DNA of 8,744 nucleotides from Bacteroidia bacterium. GTDB lineage: Bacteria > Bacteroidota > Bacteroidia > UKL13-3. The translations under genes and the position numbers were made by a program. The stretch spans positions 1 through 8,744 of the forward strand of contig JACFNJ010000107.1 of assembly GCA_019454865.1 (NCBI GenBank). Direction: 5' to 3'. Shown here in pieces: positions 1 through 6,915 of this stretch; position 1 is the first letter of the stretch; every line of letters begins with the position of its first letter. The notes under the pieces were generated by a model. That model saw only the letters and a program-made list of their open reading frames with translations. It searched no databases and was not told the DNA's origin.

Positions 1-447
1 AGTGTTGAAGATTTTCGTGTTGAACAAAAAACCGATTACGAAAAACTACTTCTAGAAATTTCTACTGACGGTTCTATTCATCCTGAAGATGCATTGAAAG
101 AAGCTGCAAAGATATTAATTCAGCATTTCATGTTATTCTCTGATGAACTAATAACTTTGGATGTTCAAGTAAAAGAAGTACCACAGGAGGTTGATGAAAA
201 TGTATTACATATTCGTAAAATTCTTAAAACTCCATTATCGGATTTAGATTTATCGGTACGTGCTTACAATTGCTTAAAAGCTGCTGATATCAAAACCTTA
301 GGAGATTTAGTAAGTTACGAAATAGGAGATTTACTTAAATTCAGGAACTTTGGAAAAAAATCACTTTCTGAACTTGAAGAATTAGCAAGAGATAAGGGCT
401 TAGTTTTTGGGATGGATGTAGCTAAATATTTAGGACAAGAAGACTAA
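1..447 (+). CDS. rpoA: DNA-directed RNA polymerase subunit alpha, C-terminal part (5' end outside the window)
   Basis: The alpha subunit dimerises to start RNA polymerase assembly, and its C-terminal domain contacts UP-element DNA and activators. The reading frame is open from base 1, so the gene enters from upstream; 148 codons remain of a protein that is usually about 330 residues. The first ~50 codons are the end of the N-terminal (dimerisation) domain, including the H-P-E-D-A-L helix. A short linker follows, then the CTD at roughly codons 74-143. The DNA-contact residues known from E. coli (R265, N268, C269) are matched by R87, N90 and C91 in V-R-A-Y-N-C, and the second contact loop is present as F-G-K-K-S-L-S-E. 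An internal TTG at base 94 is not the true start. rplQ follows after 52 nt, the conserved end of the ribosomal alpha operon. Identification is very secure. Confidence 0.97.
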   Translation, partial: SVEDFRVEQKTDYEKLLLEISTDGSIHPEDALKEAAKILIQHFMLFSDELITLDVQVKEVPQEVDENVLHIRKILKTPLSDLDLSVRAYNCLKAADIKTLGDLVSYEIGDLLKFRNFGKKSLSELEELARDKGLVFGMDVAKYLGQED

Positions 448-464
448 AATTATATTAAAAATAT

Positions 465-479
465 TGATACGAAGTATCA
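465..479 (+). promoter_or_regulatory. Small perfect hairpin between rpoA and rplQ
   Basis: TGATAC-GAA-GTATCA is a perfect 6-bp inverted repeat with a 3-nt loop in the 52-nt spacer, ending 20 nt before the rplQ start codon. There is no T-tract after it, so it is not an intrinsic terminator. It could be a processing site or could influence rplQ translation, but a 6-bp repeat can arise by chance and no function is shown. Confidence 0.3.
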
Positions 480-499
480 TACCAAAACATATTGAATAG

Positions 500-985
500 A
501 TGAGACACGGAAAAACAAATAATCACTTAGGAAGAACAGCTTCTCACCGAAAAGCTTTACTTTCTAACATGGCTGGTTCGTTAATTCTACACAAAAGAAT
601 AACTACTACTTTAGCAAAGGCTAAAGAATTGAGAAAGTATGTAGAACCACTTATAAGCAAATCAAAGTTAGATAATACACATTCTCGTAGAATTGCATTT
701 TCTTACCTTAAGAACAAAGAAGTAGTAAAAGAACTTTTTGGTCCGGTTGCTCAGAAAGTAGGCGATCGTCCGGGTGGATATACAAGAATATTAAAGCTTG
801 TAAACAGAAAAGGTGATAATGCTGAGATGAGTATTATTGAGTTAGTTGATTTTAACGAAGCTATGTTGGCTCTAAAAGCTGAGAAAACTACAGCTAAGAA
901 ATCAACTCGTAGAGGTCGTAGTAAATCTGCACCTAAAACAGAAACAGCTGCTGAAACTTCTACAGAAACATCAACAGAAGAATAA
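500..985 (+). CDS. rplQ: 50S ribosomal protein L17 (bL17)
   Basis: bL17 is a structural protein of the large ribosomal subunit, near the polypeptide exit region. The protein is 161 residues. It opens with the family signature M-R-H-G-K-T-N-N-H-L-G-R and continues with the S-H-R-K-A-L-L-S-N-M helix and the V-G-D-R-P-G-G-Y-T-R-I-L-K motif near residues 87-99. The conserved L17 core ends at about residue 125. The last ~36 residues are a low-complexity tail, first basic (K-K-S-T-R-R-G-R-S-K) and then rich in T, A and E; extended tails of this kind occur in Bacteroidota L17. The ATG at 500 gives the canonical N-terminus. It is the last gene of the rpoA operon and is followed by a strong terminator. 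Confidence 0.97.
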   Translation: MRHGKTNNHLGRTASHRKALLSNMAGSLILHKRITTTLAKAKELRKYVEPLISKSKLDNTHSRRIAFSYLKNKEVVKELFGPVAQKVGDRPGGYTRILKLVNRKGDNAEMSIIELVDFNEAMLALKAEKTTAKKSTRRGRSKSAPKTETAAETSTETSTEE

Positions 986-1006
986 GTTTTTAAAAAATTA
1001 ATTTTG

Positions 1007-1044
1007 AAACGGCTAAGTTATTTTTCTTAGCCGTTTTTTATTTT
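1007..1044 (+). terminator. Rho-independent terminator after rplQ
   Basis: An 11-bp perfect stem, AAACGGCTAAG (1007-1017) with CTTAGCCGTTT (1026-1036), encloses an 8-nt loop. The 3' arm runs into T-rich sequence (1034-1039 all T, then A, then TTTT to 1044). It closes the rpoA-rplQ operon 21 nt after the rplQ stop. The T-tract ends only 5 nt before the next start codon. Confidence 0.93.
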
Positions 1045-1049
1045 GTACG

Positions 1050-1625
1050 ATGATACTACATGAAAATACTTTAATAAGTGAAGATGTTCTTGAAAAGAAG
1101 TTTATATGCGACTTGAATGCATGTAAAGGTGCATGTTGTGTTGAAGGTGATTTTGGAGCGCCAATTAGTGAAGATGAACGCTTAATTTTATTGGAAAATT
1201 TTGATGCGATTACACCCTTTTTGTCCAAAGATGGACTTAATACAATTAATGAAAAAGGGATTAGTGAATTAGATGATGAAAAGGTATTAGTTACAACTTG
1301 TATTCCTTCTGGTGCGTGTGTTTTTGCTGTAAAAAATGGAAATGTAGTTTCCTGTGGAATTGAAAATGCATATAAAGCTGGTAAAATTGATTTTCAAAAA
1401 CCAATATCTTGTCATTTGTATCCTATAAGAATAAGCAAAGTTAGCGAATTTGATGCGTTAAATTATCACAAATGGGAAATTTGTAAACCTGCATGTATAT
1501 TAGGTGAAAAACATCAAGTACCGGTTTATAAATTTTTGAAACAGCCTTTAATAAGAAAATACGGTGAGCACTGGTATAATGAACTTGAATCCATAGGCGA
1601 AGCTTGGGAAGATGAAAATACTTAA
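1050..1625 (+). CDS. DUF3109 family cysteine-cluster protein, function unknown
   Basis: A 191-residue, probably cytoplasmic protein with no signal peptide or membrane segment. Its N-terminal half carries a dense cysteine cluster, C20-x4-C25-x3-C29-C30, within F-I-C-D-L-N-A-C-K-G-A-C-C-V-E-G-D. Six further cysteines lie at 84, 90, 102, 121 (in S-C-H-L-Y-P), 145 and 149, ten in all. This pattern fits the DUF3109 family, related to the YkgJ-type Fe/Zn cysteine-cluster proteins, and suggests bound metal (zinc or an Fe-S cluster); no reaction is established for the family. The ATG at 1050 is chosen because the M-I-x5-L-I-S-E-D-V-L-E-K-K-F opening resembles the family N-terminus as I remember it. 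The start lies 5 nt after the rplQ terminator, leaving almost no room for a leader. Family assignment is from memory of the motif, not a search. Confidence 0.85.
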   Translation: MILHENTLISEDVLEKKFICDLNACKGACCVEGDFGAPISEDERLILLENFDAITPFLSKDGLNTINEKGISELDDEKVLVTTCIPSGACVFAVKNGNVVSCGIENAYKAGKIDFQKPISCHLYPIRISKVSEFDALNYHKWEICKPACILGEKHQVPVYKFLKQPLIRKYGEHWYNELESIGEAWEDENT

Positions 1626-1658
1626 TTGAAATTTATCTAAATTTATTTTCATGTATTG

Positions 1659-1666
1659 TATAATTG
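1659..1666 (+). promoter_or_regulatory. Possible Bacteroidota -7 promoter element for the CAP lipoprotein gene
   Basis: TATAATTG, followed by CACC, matches the Bacteroidota -7 consensus TAnnTTTG at all but one defined position. It lies 17 nt before the ATG at 1684, a sensible leader length with transcription starting near 1672. No good -33 TTG is found at 17-23 nt upstream, so the call is tentative. Confidence 0.4.
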
Positions 1667-1683
1667 CACCTTAAATAAATAAA

Positions 1684-2646
1684 ATGAAGAAAATAACCTT
1701 TTCGGGAATTGTATTAATTCTCTTAACACTTTTTCTTGTAACTTGCAAAAAAGAAGAAACAACTCCTGATGACGGAAATAAAGAAGCCCGCGAACAAGCT
1801 GTAAAAAATTATAATGAACTGTACTTGGCTTCTGCTGTTGCCTCCTATAATTGGGACGGAAATACAAGCACTTGTAACCCTGGAACTGTAACGCAAGATG
1901 TTTATGATAAAGTACTTTTACGTGTAAAATATTTCAGAGCCACAGCAGGTTTGTCAAATGCAATGCTCACAATGGATGCTGACTTGAGTGCAAAGTGCCA
2001 ACAACAAGCATTAATGACTTTAGCTAACAATAATAAACTTAGTCATACACCTGATTCAACATGGAAATGTTACACAGCAGATGGAGCATTAGCTGCTGCT
2101 AAAAGTAACATTGCCTACGGTAGGCAAAATGTAGAAAACATTGATTTATTTATTGAAGACCCGGGAACTGGAAATGAAAAAGTTGGGCATAGAAGATGGA
2201 TTTTGTTTTCAAATGCATCGAAGTTAGGATTTGGCTGTACACAATCTTCGGCTGCATTATGGGTTATTAATAGTGTAAGTAATTGGAATTTACCTGCCGG
2301 AACTCCTGATTTTATTGCTTGGCCAGCTAAAGGGTTTATTCCAAAACAAGTAGTATATCCTCGATGGTCGTTTGCAGTACCGGTTAATAAATATCCGTTT
2401 CAAGTTGATTTTTCAAATGCTGTAGTTAGTATGAGTGATCAGTCGGGAAATTCAATAAGTTTAAATATAATTTATCGAACAGCAATTTCATCCGGTTATG
2501 TTGGTGATAATACAATAGTTTGGGAGCCTTCCGGAATTAATTTAACATCCAATAGCGATGTGAAATATACAGTAAATATTAGCGGAGTAAAGGTAAACGG
2601 AGAGTCGAAAAATTATTCGTATGATGTAAATATTATTAACCCTTAA
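1684..2646 (+). CDS. CAP (SCP/YkwD-like) domain lipoprotein, probably surface-exposed
   Basis: A 320-residue exported lipoprotein. Residues 1-20 form a lipoprotein signal peptide (M-K-K, hydrophobic core) ending in L-V-T-C, with C21 as the lipidated residue. Thr at the -1 position is less usual than Gly, Ala or Ser. C21 is followed by K-K-E-E, which matches the X-K-(D/E)2 surface-export signal described in Capnocytophaga, so cell-surface display is inferred. A CAP domain spans about residues 74-200: F-R-A-T-A-G-L near 84-90, L-S-H with H121, W-K-C-Y-T near 127-131, and V-G-H-R-R-W-I with H169. These histidines fit the CAP cavity. The last ~110 residues contain A-W-P-A-K-G-F and Y-P-R-W-S-F and look like a beta-rich C-terminal domain. 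CAP proteins have varied roles (adhesion, lipid binding, occasionally peptidase), and the substrate here is unknown. It appears to be its own transcription unit. Confidence 0.85.
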   Translation: MKKITFSGIVLILLTLFLVTCKKEETTPDDGNKEAREQAVKNYNELYLASAVASYNWDGNTSTCNPGTVTQDVYDKVLLRVKYFRATAGLSNAMLTMDADLSAKCQQQALMTLANNNKLSHTPDSTWKCYTADGALAAAKSNIAYGRQNVENIDLFIEDPGTGNEKVGHRRWILFSNASKLGFGCTQSSAALWVINSVSNWNLPAGTPDFIAWPAKGFIPKQVVYPRWSFAVPVNKYPFQVDFSNAVVSMSDQSGNSISLNIIYRTAISSGYVGDNTIVWEPSGINLTSNSDVKYTVNISGVKVNGESKNYSYDVNIINP

Positions 2647-2684
2647 ATTAGAATTTTTAGGGTATTTTCTGTTAATAACTTGTG

Positions 2685-2715
2685 TTGTATTGCTACATAA
2701 ACTCTATTACTTTCG
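2685..2715 (+). promoter_or_regulatory. Bacteroidota-type promoter for dnaN
   Basis: TTG (2685-2687), a 20-nt spacer and TACTTTCG (2708-2715) match the Bacteroidota promoter pattern TTG-N(17-23)-TAnnTTTG with a single mismatch in the -7 element. Transcription would begin around 2721, giving a leader of about 15 nt before the dnaN ATG at 2736. This is the best promoter match in the window. Confidence 0.6.
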
Positions 2716-2735
2716 TAACATATCAATAAATAAAA

Positions 2736-3857
2736 ATGAAATTCATTGTCAATAGTTCAACCTTGCTAAAACAGCTCTCTAATATTGATGGCGTAGTTGT
2801 TGCAAAACCTATCATACCAATTTTAAACAGCTTTTTGTTTGATATAAAAAATGGTGAGTTGAAAATATCATCAACTGATTTGGAAACAACCATGACTACG
2901 TCTATTAATGTAGAAGCTAAAGAAGAGATTAGTATTGCCATTCCTTCAAAAACTACAATTGATTTGTTAAAGACTTTAGCTGATCAACCATTGGCTTTTT
3001 CAGTTAACTTAGAGAAAGGTGCCGTTGAGATAAAATACGATACAGGAAGATTTAAATTAACAGCACAAAAAGGTGATGAGTTTCCTAAAAATCCGGTAGT
3101 AGAGGAAGGAAAGAAATTCACTATGCCAGCTTCAGTTTTGCAAAAAGCAATTGCCAAAACAGTGTTTGCAACTAGTAATGACGAGTTACGTCTGAATCTT
3201 ACCGGTGTATTTGTTCAGCTTGCAAATGATAGTATCACTTTTGTAGCTACTGATGCTAATCGTTTGGTTAGATACACACGAACTGATGTAAGCCCGGCAA
3301 TGGAAGATTCGTTTATTTTGCCTAAGAAAGCTTTGAATTTATTAAAATCATCATTGCCTACGGATGATACTCAAGTAACAATTGAGTTTAATCGTTCTAA
3401 TGCATTTTTTAGTTTTGGTGAGATTAATTTAATATGCCGATTGATAGATGAAAAATATCCGGATTATAATGCCGTAATACCTACCGAAAATCCAAATGTA
3501 TTGCAAATAGATAAAAATGAATTTTATAGTAGTGTTAAACGTGTATCTATTACATCAAACAAAACTACACATCAAATTCGTTTGAAAATGGCAGGAAGCG
3601 AACTTACAATAAGTGCTGAAGACATAGATTTTGAAAATGAAGCACAAGAAAAAATTGCTTGCCAATACACTGGTGAAGATTTAGAAATTGGTTTTAATTC
3701 AAAATACTTAGGAGAAATGCTTGGCGCAATCGAAAGTAACGAAATAAAGTTAGAAATGAGCCAACCGAATAGAGCCGGTGTGCTTATGCCATCAGTAGTG
3801 GATGAAGGAGAATCGATGTTGATGTTGGTTATGCCAATGATGCTTAACAACTACTAA
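2736..3857 (+). CDS. dnaN: DNA polymerase III subunit beta (sliding clamp)
   Basis: The beta clamp encircles DNA as a homodimer and tethers the replicative polymerase and other clamp-binding proteins. The protein is 373 residues, normal for the family, and begins M-K-F-I-V-N-S-S-T-L-L-K. It is built of three similar clamp folds at about 1-120, 125-245 and 250-373. The protein-binding pocket is recognisable: T-D-A-N-R-L at 172-177 matches T-D-G-H-R-L of E. coli (R176 has the same number). The C-terminus V-M-P-M-M-L-N-N-Y corresponds to the E. coli V-M-P-M-R-L end plus three residues, with Met in place of Arg. It is not next to dnaA or recF; it sits alone with its own promoter and terminator, an arrangement I regard as common in Bacteroidota. 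The start is unambiguous. Confidence 0.98.
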   Translation: MKFIVNSSTLLKQLSNIDGVVVAKPIIPILNSFLFDIKNGELKISSTDLETTMTTSINVEAKEEISIAIPSKTTIDLLKTLADQPLAFSVNLEKGAVEIKYDTGRFKLTAQKGDEFPKNPVVEEGKKFTMPASVLQKAIAKTVFATSNDELRLNLTGVFVQLANDSITFVATDANRLVRYTRTDVSPAMEDSFILPKKALNLLKSSLPTDDTQVTIEFNRSNAFFSFGEINLICRLIDEKYPDYNAVIPTENPNVLQIDKNEFYSSVKRVSITSNKTTHQIRLKMAGSELTISAEDIDFENEAQEKIACQYTGEDLEIGFNSKYLGEMLGAIESNEIKLEMSQPNRAGVLMPSVVDEGESMLMLVMPMMLNNY

Positions 3858-3877
3858 TAATTATAATTAAATAATTT

Positions 3878-3912
3878 AAAGCCCGACTATCAAAAATTAG
3901 TCGGGCTTTTTT
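3878..3912 (+). terminator. Rho-independent terminator after dnaN
   Basis: A 12-bp perfect stem, AAAGCCCGACTA (3878-3889) with TAGTCGGGCTTT (3898-3909), encloses an 8-nt loop and ends in a T-tract to 3912. It lies 20 nt after the dnaN stop and isolates dnaN from the S9 peptidase gene. The stem is flanked by AT-rich sequence on both sides. Confidence 0.94.
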
Positions 3913-3950
3913 ACAAATTTTTATTAATTGCAATTGTAAAAAAATCTGAA

Positions 3951-6143
3951 ATGAAAAAATTATTTTTAATACTTATCGCATTGCCGTATATAGTTTCGGC
4001 ACAACAAAAAATGTTGAATTTAAATGATGTTGTTTTAAAACAAAGAACGTCATTAGCTCCAACAAAGTTGCCTGGTTTATCATGGGTGCCAAACAGTAAT
4101 AAATTTACTTATTGGGCTAAAAAAAGCGAGAAAGATTGTATAGTAATGCAAGATGCAGTTTCATTAAAGCGTGATACAATCCTTACTCTTGAAAAATACA
4201 ACGATTTAATTAGTAAATCAACTATTGATGCTAAAGCAGTTGAAAGAATAGGTAATATTTCATGGCTTGATGAAACTACATTTCGATTTTATATAAAAAA
4301 TAGTATTTATCATGCAAATGTAAGTACGGGAAAGGTTGAACTTTTTTGTTTTTTGCCTGAAAATGCTGAGGCAATAGACATAGAGCCTAAGTCCGGACGT
4401 GTTGCATTTATTACTAATAAAAATTTAGCAGTAAGCACATTGTTATCATTCAAAGAAAGTAACGATAGCCCCGATGGTGCGCCAAGTAGTAAAAGTAATT
4501 TATTAACCAAAGATGGTTCTTATGGAAACGTATATGGAGTTGCAGTGCATCGAAATGAATTTGGAATTCATAAAGGTACTTTTTGGTCACCAACCGGAAA
4601 GCGATTGGCATATTACCAAATGAATGAAATGATGGTAACAGACTATCCAATTTATAACTTAAATAATATGCCGGCAACACAAGAAATGATTAAATATCCA
4701 ATGGCTGGTACTACAAGTCATGTTGTTACTATACATGTAAAAGATTTTGAAAAAAATCGTACTGTTACGTTACATACAGGTTTGCCTTTGGATCAATATT
4801 TAACCAATGTATCGTGGGGTCCGGGTGAAGAAAAAATATATGTTGCTGTAGTAAATCGTGCACAAAACAAAATGATGCTTAATGAGTACGATGCTGTAAC
4901 AGGTAGCTTTAGCAAAACATTATTTACCGAAGAACATGAAAAATATGTTGAACCGGAAAATCCTATGGTGTTTTGTAAAAATAATCCAAAGCAATTTATC
5001 TGGATGAGTAAACGCGATGGATATAATCAATTGTATTTGTATAACAGCAATGGGAAATTAGATAAACAATTAACAACAGGAAAATTTGATGTAACGGAAT
5101 TTTTAGGATTTAATGAAAATGGGAGCCACGCTTACTATATGGCAGCAAGCGAGGATGGAATGGATAGATACTGTTATAGTGTTGAACTAGCAAGTGGTAA
5201 AAACACCAAACTTACTCTTTCATCAGGTGTACATAGGGTATTACTAAATGATGCAGGAACACTTTTATTAGATGTTTTTTCAAATACAACTATACCTGCT
5301 AATACGTCAATATTAGGTACCAGAGGCGAAGAAAAAGCTTTGTTGGTAAGTGCTATTAATCCATTGGCAGAGTATAAAAAATGCGAAATGAAATTGTTTA
5401 AGATTAAAGCAGCTGATGGTATAACCGATTTAAATTGTCGAATGTTTTTGCCTGCTGATTTTAATGCTAACAAAAAATATCCAACCTTGGTTTATTTATA
5501 CGGTGGACCACATGCTCAGTTAATAACTAATAGTTGGTTAGGTAATGCAGATATGTGGCTTTACTATATGGCACAACAAGGCTATGTGGTATTTAGTATG
5601 GATAATAGAGGTAGCGCAAATAGAGGGTTGAATTTTGAAAATTCTACCTTCCGTAAATTAGGAACAGAAGAATCAGCAGATCAAATTATGGGAATTAACT
5701 ATCTTAAATCACAAAAGTATGTAGATGCATCTCGAATTGGTATATATGGATGGAGTTTTGGTGGATTTATGACCATTACTATGATGACTAAAACTAATGA
5801 TTTTAAAGCAGGTGTTGCTGGTGGTCCGGTAACGGATTGGAATATGTATGAGATTATGTACACAGAAAGGTATATGGATACGCCTAAAGAAAATCAGGAG
5901 GGATATGAAAATGCTAATCTGATAAAAAACGTAAAAAAACTACATGGCAAGTTAATGCTTATTCATGGTACAGATGATGATGTAGTATTGTGGCAGCATA
6001 GCTTAAAGTTTGTTAAAAAATGTGTAGATGAAGGTATTCAGGTTGATTATTTTGCATACCCGGGGCATAAGCACAATGTTTTAGGAAAAGATAGAGTTCA
6101 TTTGATGCAAAAAATTACGGATTACTTTAATCAAAACTTGTAA
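3951..6143 (+). CDS. Secreted S9 family prolyl peptidase (DPP IV / prolyl tripeptidyl peptidase-like)
   Basis: An exported serine exopeptidase, expected to release di- or tripeptides after proline from peptide N-termini in the periplasm or outside the cell. It is 730 residues. Residues 1-17 are a signal peptide ending V-S-A, before Q18. About 40-460 is the DPP IV-type beta-propeller (F-W-S-P-T-G-K-R-L-A-Y-Y near 213-224), and about 500-730 is the alpha/beta-hydrolase domain. The triad is visible: S602 in G-W-S-F-G-G-F, D677 in H-G-T-D-D-D-V-V and H708 in G-H-K-H-N-V. Length and spacing resemble P. gingivalis prolyl tripeptidyl peptidase (732 residues; triad S603, D678, H710 from memory). The propeller has a single Glu, E203 in H-R-N-E-F-G, instead of the E-E pair of true DPP IV, so tripeptidyl specificity is possible. 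It follows the dnaN terminator and probably has its own promoter; the element at 3923-3930 (ATTAATTG) is too weak to call. Confidence 0.92.
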   Translation: MKKLFLILIALPYIVSAQQKMLNLNDVVLKQRTSLAPTKLPGLSWVPNSNKFTYWAKKSEKDCIVMQDAVSLKRDTILTLEKYNDLISKSTIDAKAVERIGNISWLDETTFRFYIKNSIYHANVSTGKVELFCFLPENAEAIDIEPKSGRVAFITNKNLAVSTLLSFKESNDSPDGAPSSKSNLLTKDGSYGNVYGVAVHRNEFGIHKGTFWSPTGKRLAYYQMNEMMVTDYPIYNLNNMPATQEMIKYPMAGTTSHVVTIHVKDFEKNRTVTLHTGLPLDQYLTNVSWGPGEEKIYVAVVNRAQNKMMLNEYDAVTGSFSKTLFTEEHEKYVEPENPMVFCKNNPKQFIWMSKRDGYNQLYLYNSNGKLDKQLTTGKFDVTEFLGFNENGSHAYYMAASEDGMDRYCYSVELASGKNTKLTLSSGVHRVLLNDAGTLLLDVFSNTTIPANTSILGTRGEEKALLVSAINPLAEYKKCEMKLFKIKAADGITDLNCRMFLPADFNANKKYPTLVYLYGGPHAQLITNSWLGNADMWLYYMAQQGYVVFSMDNRGSANRGLNFENSTFRKLGTEESADQIMGINYLKSQKYVDASRIGIYGWSFGGFMTITMMTKTNDFKAGVAGGPVTDWNMYEIMYTERYMDTPKENQEGYENANLIKNVKKLHGKLMLIHGTDDDVVLWQHSLKFVKKCVDEGIQVDYFAYPGHKHNVLGKDRVHLMQKITDYFNQNL

Positions 6144-6166
6144 TTTGATTGGTATGTAAATTACTT

Positions 6167-6904
6167 TCAATCTTTATTACGTGAAATAAAAGATACCTCA
6201 CAATCTTTAATTGCTTTTATTAAATCATACTCTGTTGCTGTAAGTATAAAATCTTTATTCAATTTACAAAACTGCATAAACTCCTCAATTTGGATACTAT
6301 TTAATGAGGTGTATTTTTTTATAACAATTGGGTTGTATCGTTTATCAACTTGTTTTTGATTTTCCATGTACAAAATAAACTCTTCAAACTTTGCCATGTC
6401 TTTACCTTCTTTACTAAATTGATTGTAAATAGCAGTTAAAGGGCTATTAAATCCGCCTCTATCTCGTTTTAGTATTCTGTCATAATTGTTCATTAGCGGG
6501 TCGCTTTTTAAATATTCGGCAGCTAATCTTGCTAAGCTATCGCGTTTAGGGTTTGATGAATAAATAATTTCTTCACGCAACTGAATGGTATTTGGTTTCA
6601 TCCAAATAAGTATTGAGTCTTTGTCTGTATTTAGAGGTTTGGTTTCTATAATTAATTTTACACTATCATAACCAATTGCTGTAATTATCAATGTATCTTG
6701 TAAGGAAACTTGTATTGAAAAATATCCTTTACGGTTGCTTATTTTTTTTACTCCGGTATTTTTATTTACAATACTTGCAAGTTGTACAATGTCTCCATTT
6801 TGACTTGTGCTAATTGTTCTTCCTATAAGTAAGTGTTGTGCTTTAGCAAAGCATGTTATTAAAAGTAGAAAGATTAGAATTTTGATTTTATTGAAATTTC
6901 TCAT
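6167..6904 (-). CDS. Secreted protein with carboxypeptidase-regulatory-like domain, function unknown
   Basis: The chosen ATG (complement of 6902-6904) gives 245 residues starting M-R-N-F-N-K-I-K-I-L-I-F, a clear signal peptide ending A-K-A before Q23. An in-frame ATG 30 codons upstream (6994) would bury this signal peptide and run far into rlmI, so it was rejected. Residues ~25-88 form one beta-sandwich repeat of the CarboxypepD_reg-like type: G-R-T-I-S, A-S-I-V-N-K-N-T-G-V, S-N-R-K-G-Y-F-S-I and L-I-I-T-A-I-G-Y-D-S. In Bacteroidota this domain is often fused to TonB-dependent receptors. Here no plug or barrel follows; the remainder (~90-245) is charged, probably helical and unrecognised, with F-E-E-F-I-L-Y and N-P-K-R-D-S-L-A-R-L-A among its segments. 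It converges on the S9 peptidase (23-nt gap) and diverges from rlmI (50-nt gap). A periplasmic location is likely and the role is unknown. Confidence 0.8.
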   Translation of the reverse strand: MRNFNKIKILIFLLLITCFAKAQHLLIGRTISTSQNGDIVQLASIVNKNTGVKKISNRKGYFSIQVSLQDTLIITAIGYDSVKLIIETKPLNTDKDSILIWMKPNTIQLREEIIYSSNPKRDSLARLAAEYLKSDPLMNNYDRILKRDRGGFNSPLTAIYNQFSKEGKDMAKFEEFILYMENQKQVDKRYNPIVIKKYTSLNSIQIEEFMQFCKLNKDFILTATEYDLIKAIKDCEVSFISRNKD

Positions 6905-6915
6905 AAACAATACAA

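Noticed and set aside
94..447. A 117-residue ORF starting at an internal TTG in rpoA
   Set aside because: The same frame is open to base 1 and encodes recognisable alpha-subunit sequence before 94; it is the truncated gene, not a shorter protein.
3572..3850. Minus-strand ORFs lying opposite dnaN and opposite the S9 peptidase (for example 5174-5473)
   Set aside because: They lie wholly opposite well-conserved genes, show no recognisable domains and have shadow-like composition.
6129..6150. Inverted repeat AATCAAA / TTTGATT spanning the S9 peptidase stop codon, a possible bidirectional terminator
   Set aside because: The stem is only 7 AT-rich pairs and no T-tract follows on either strand.
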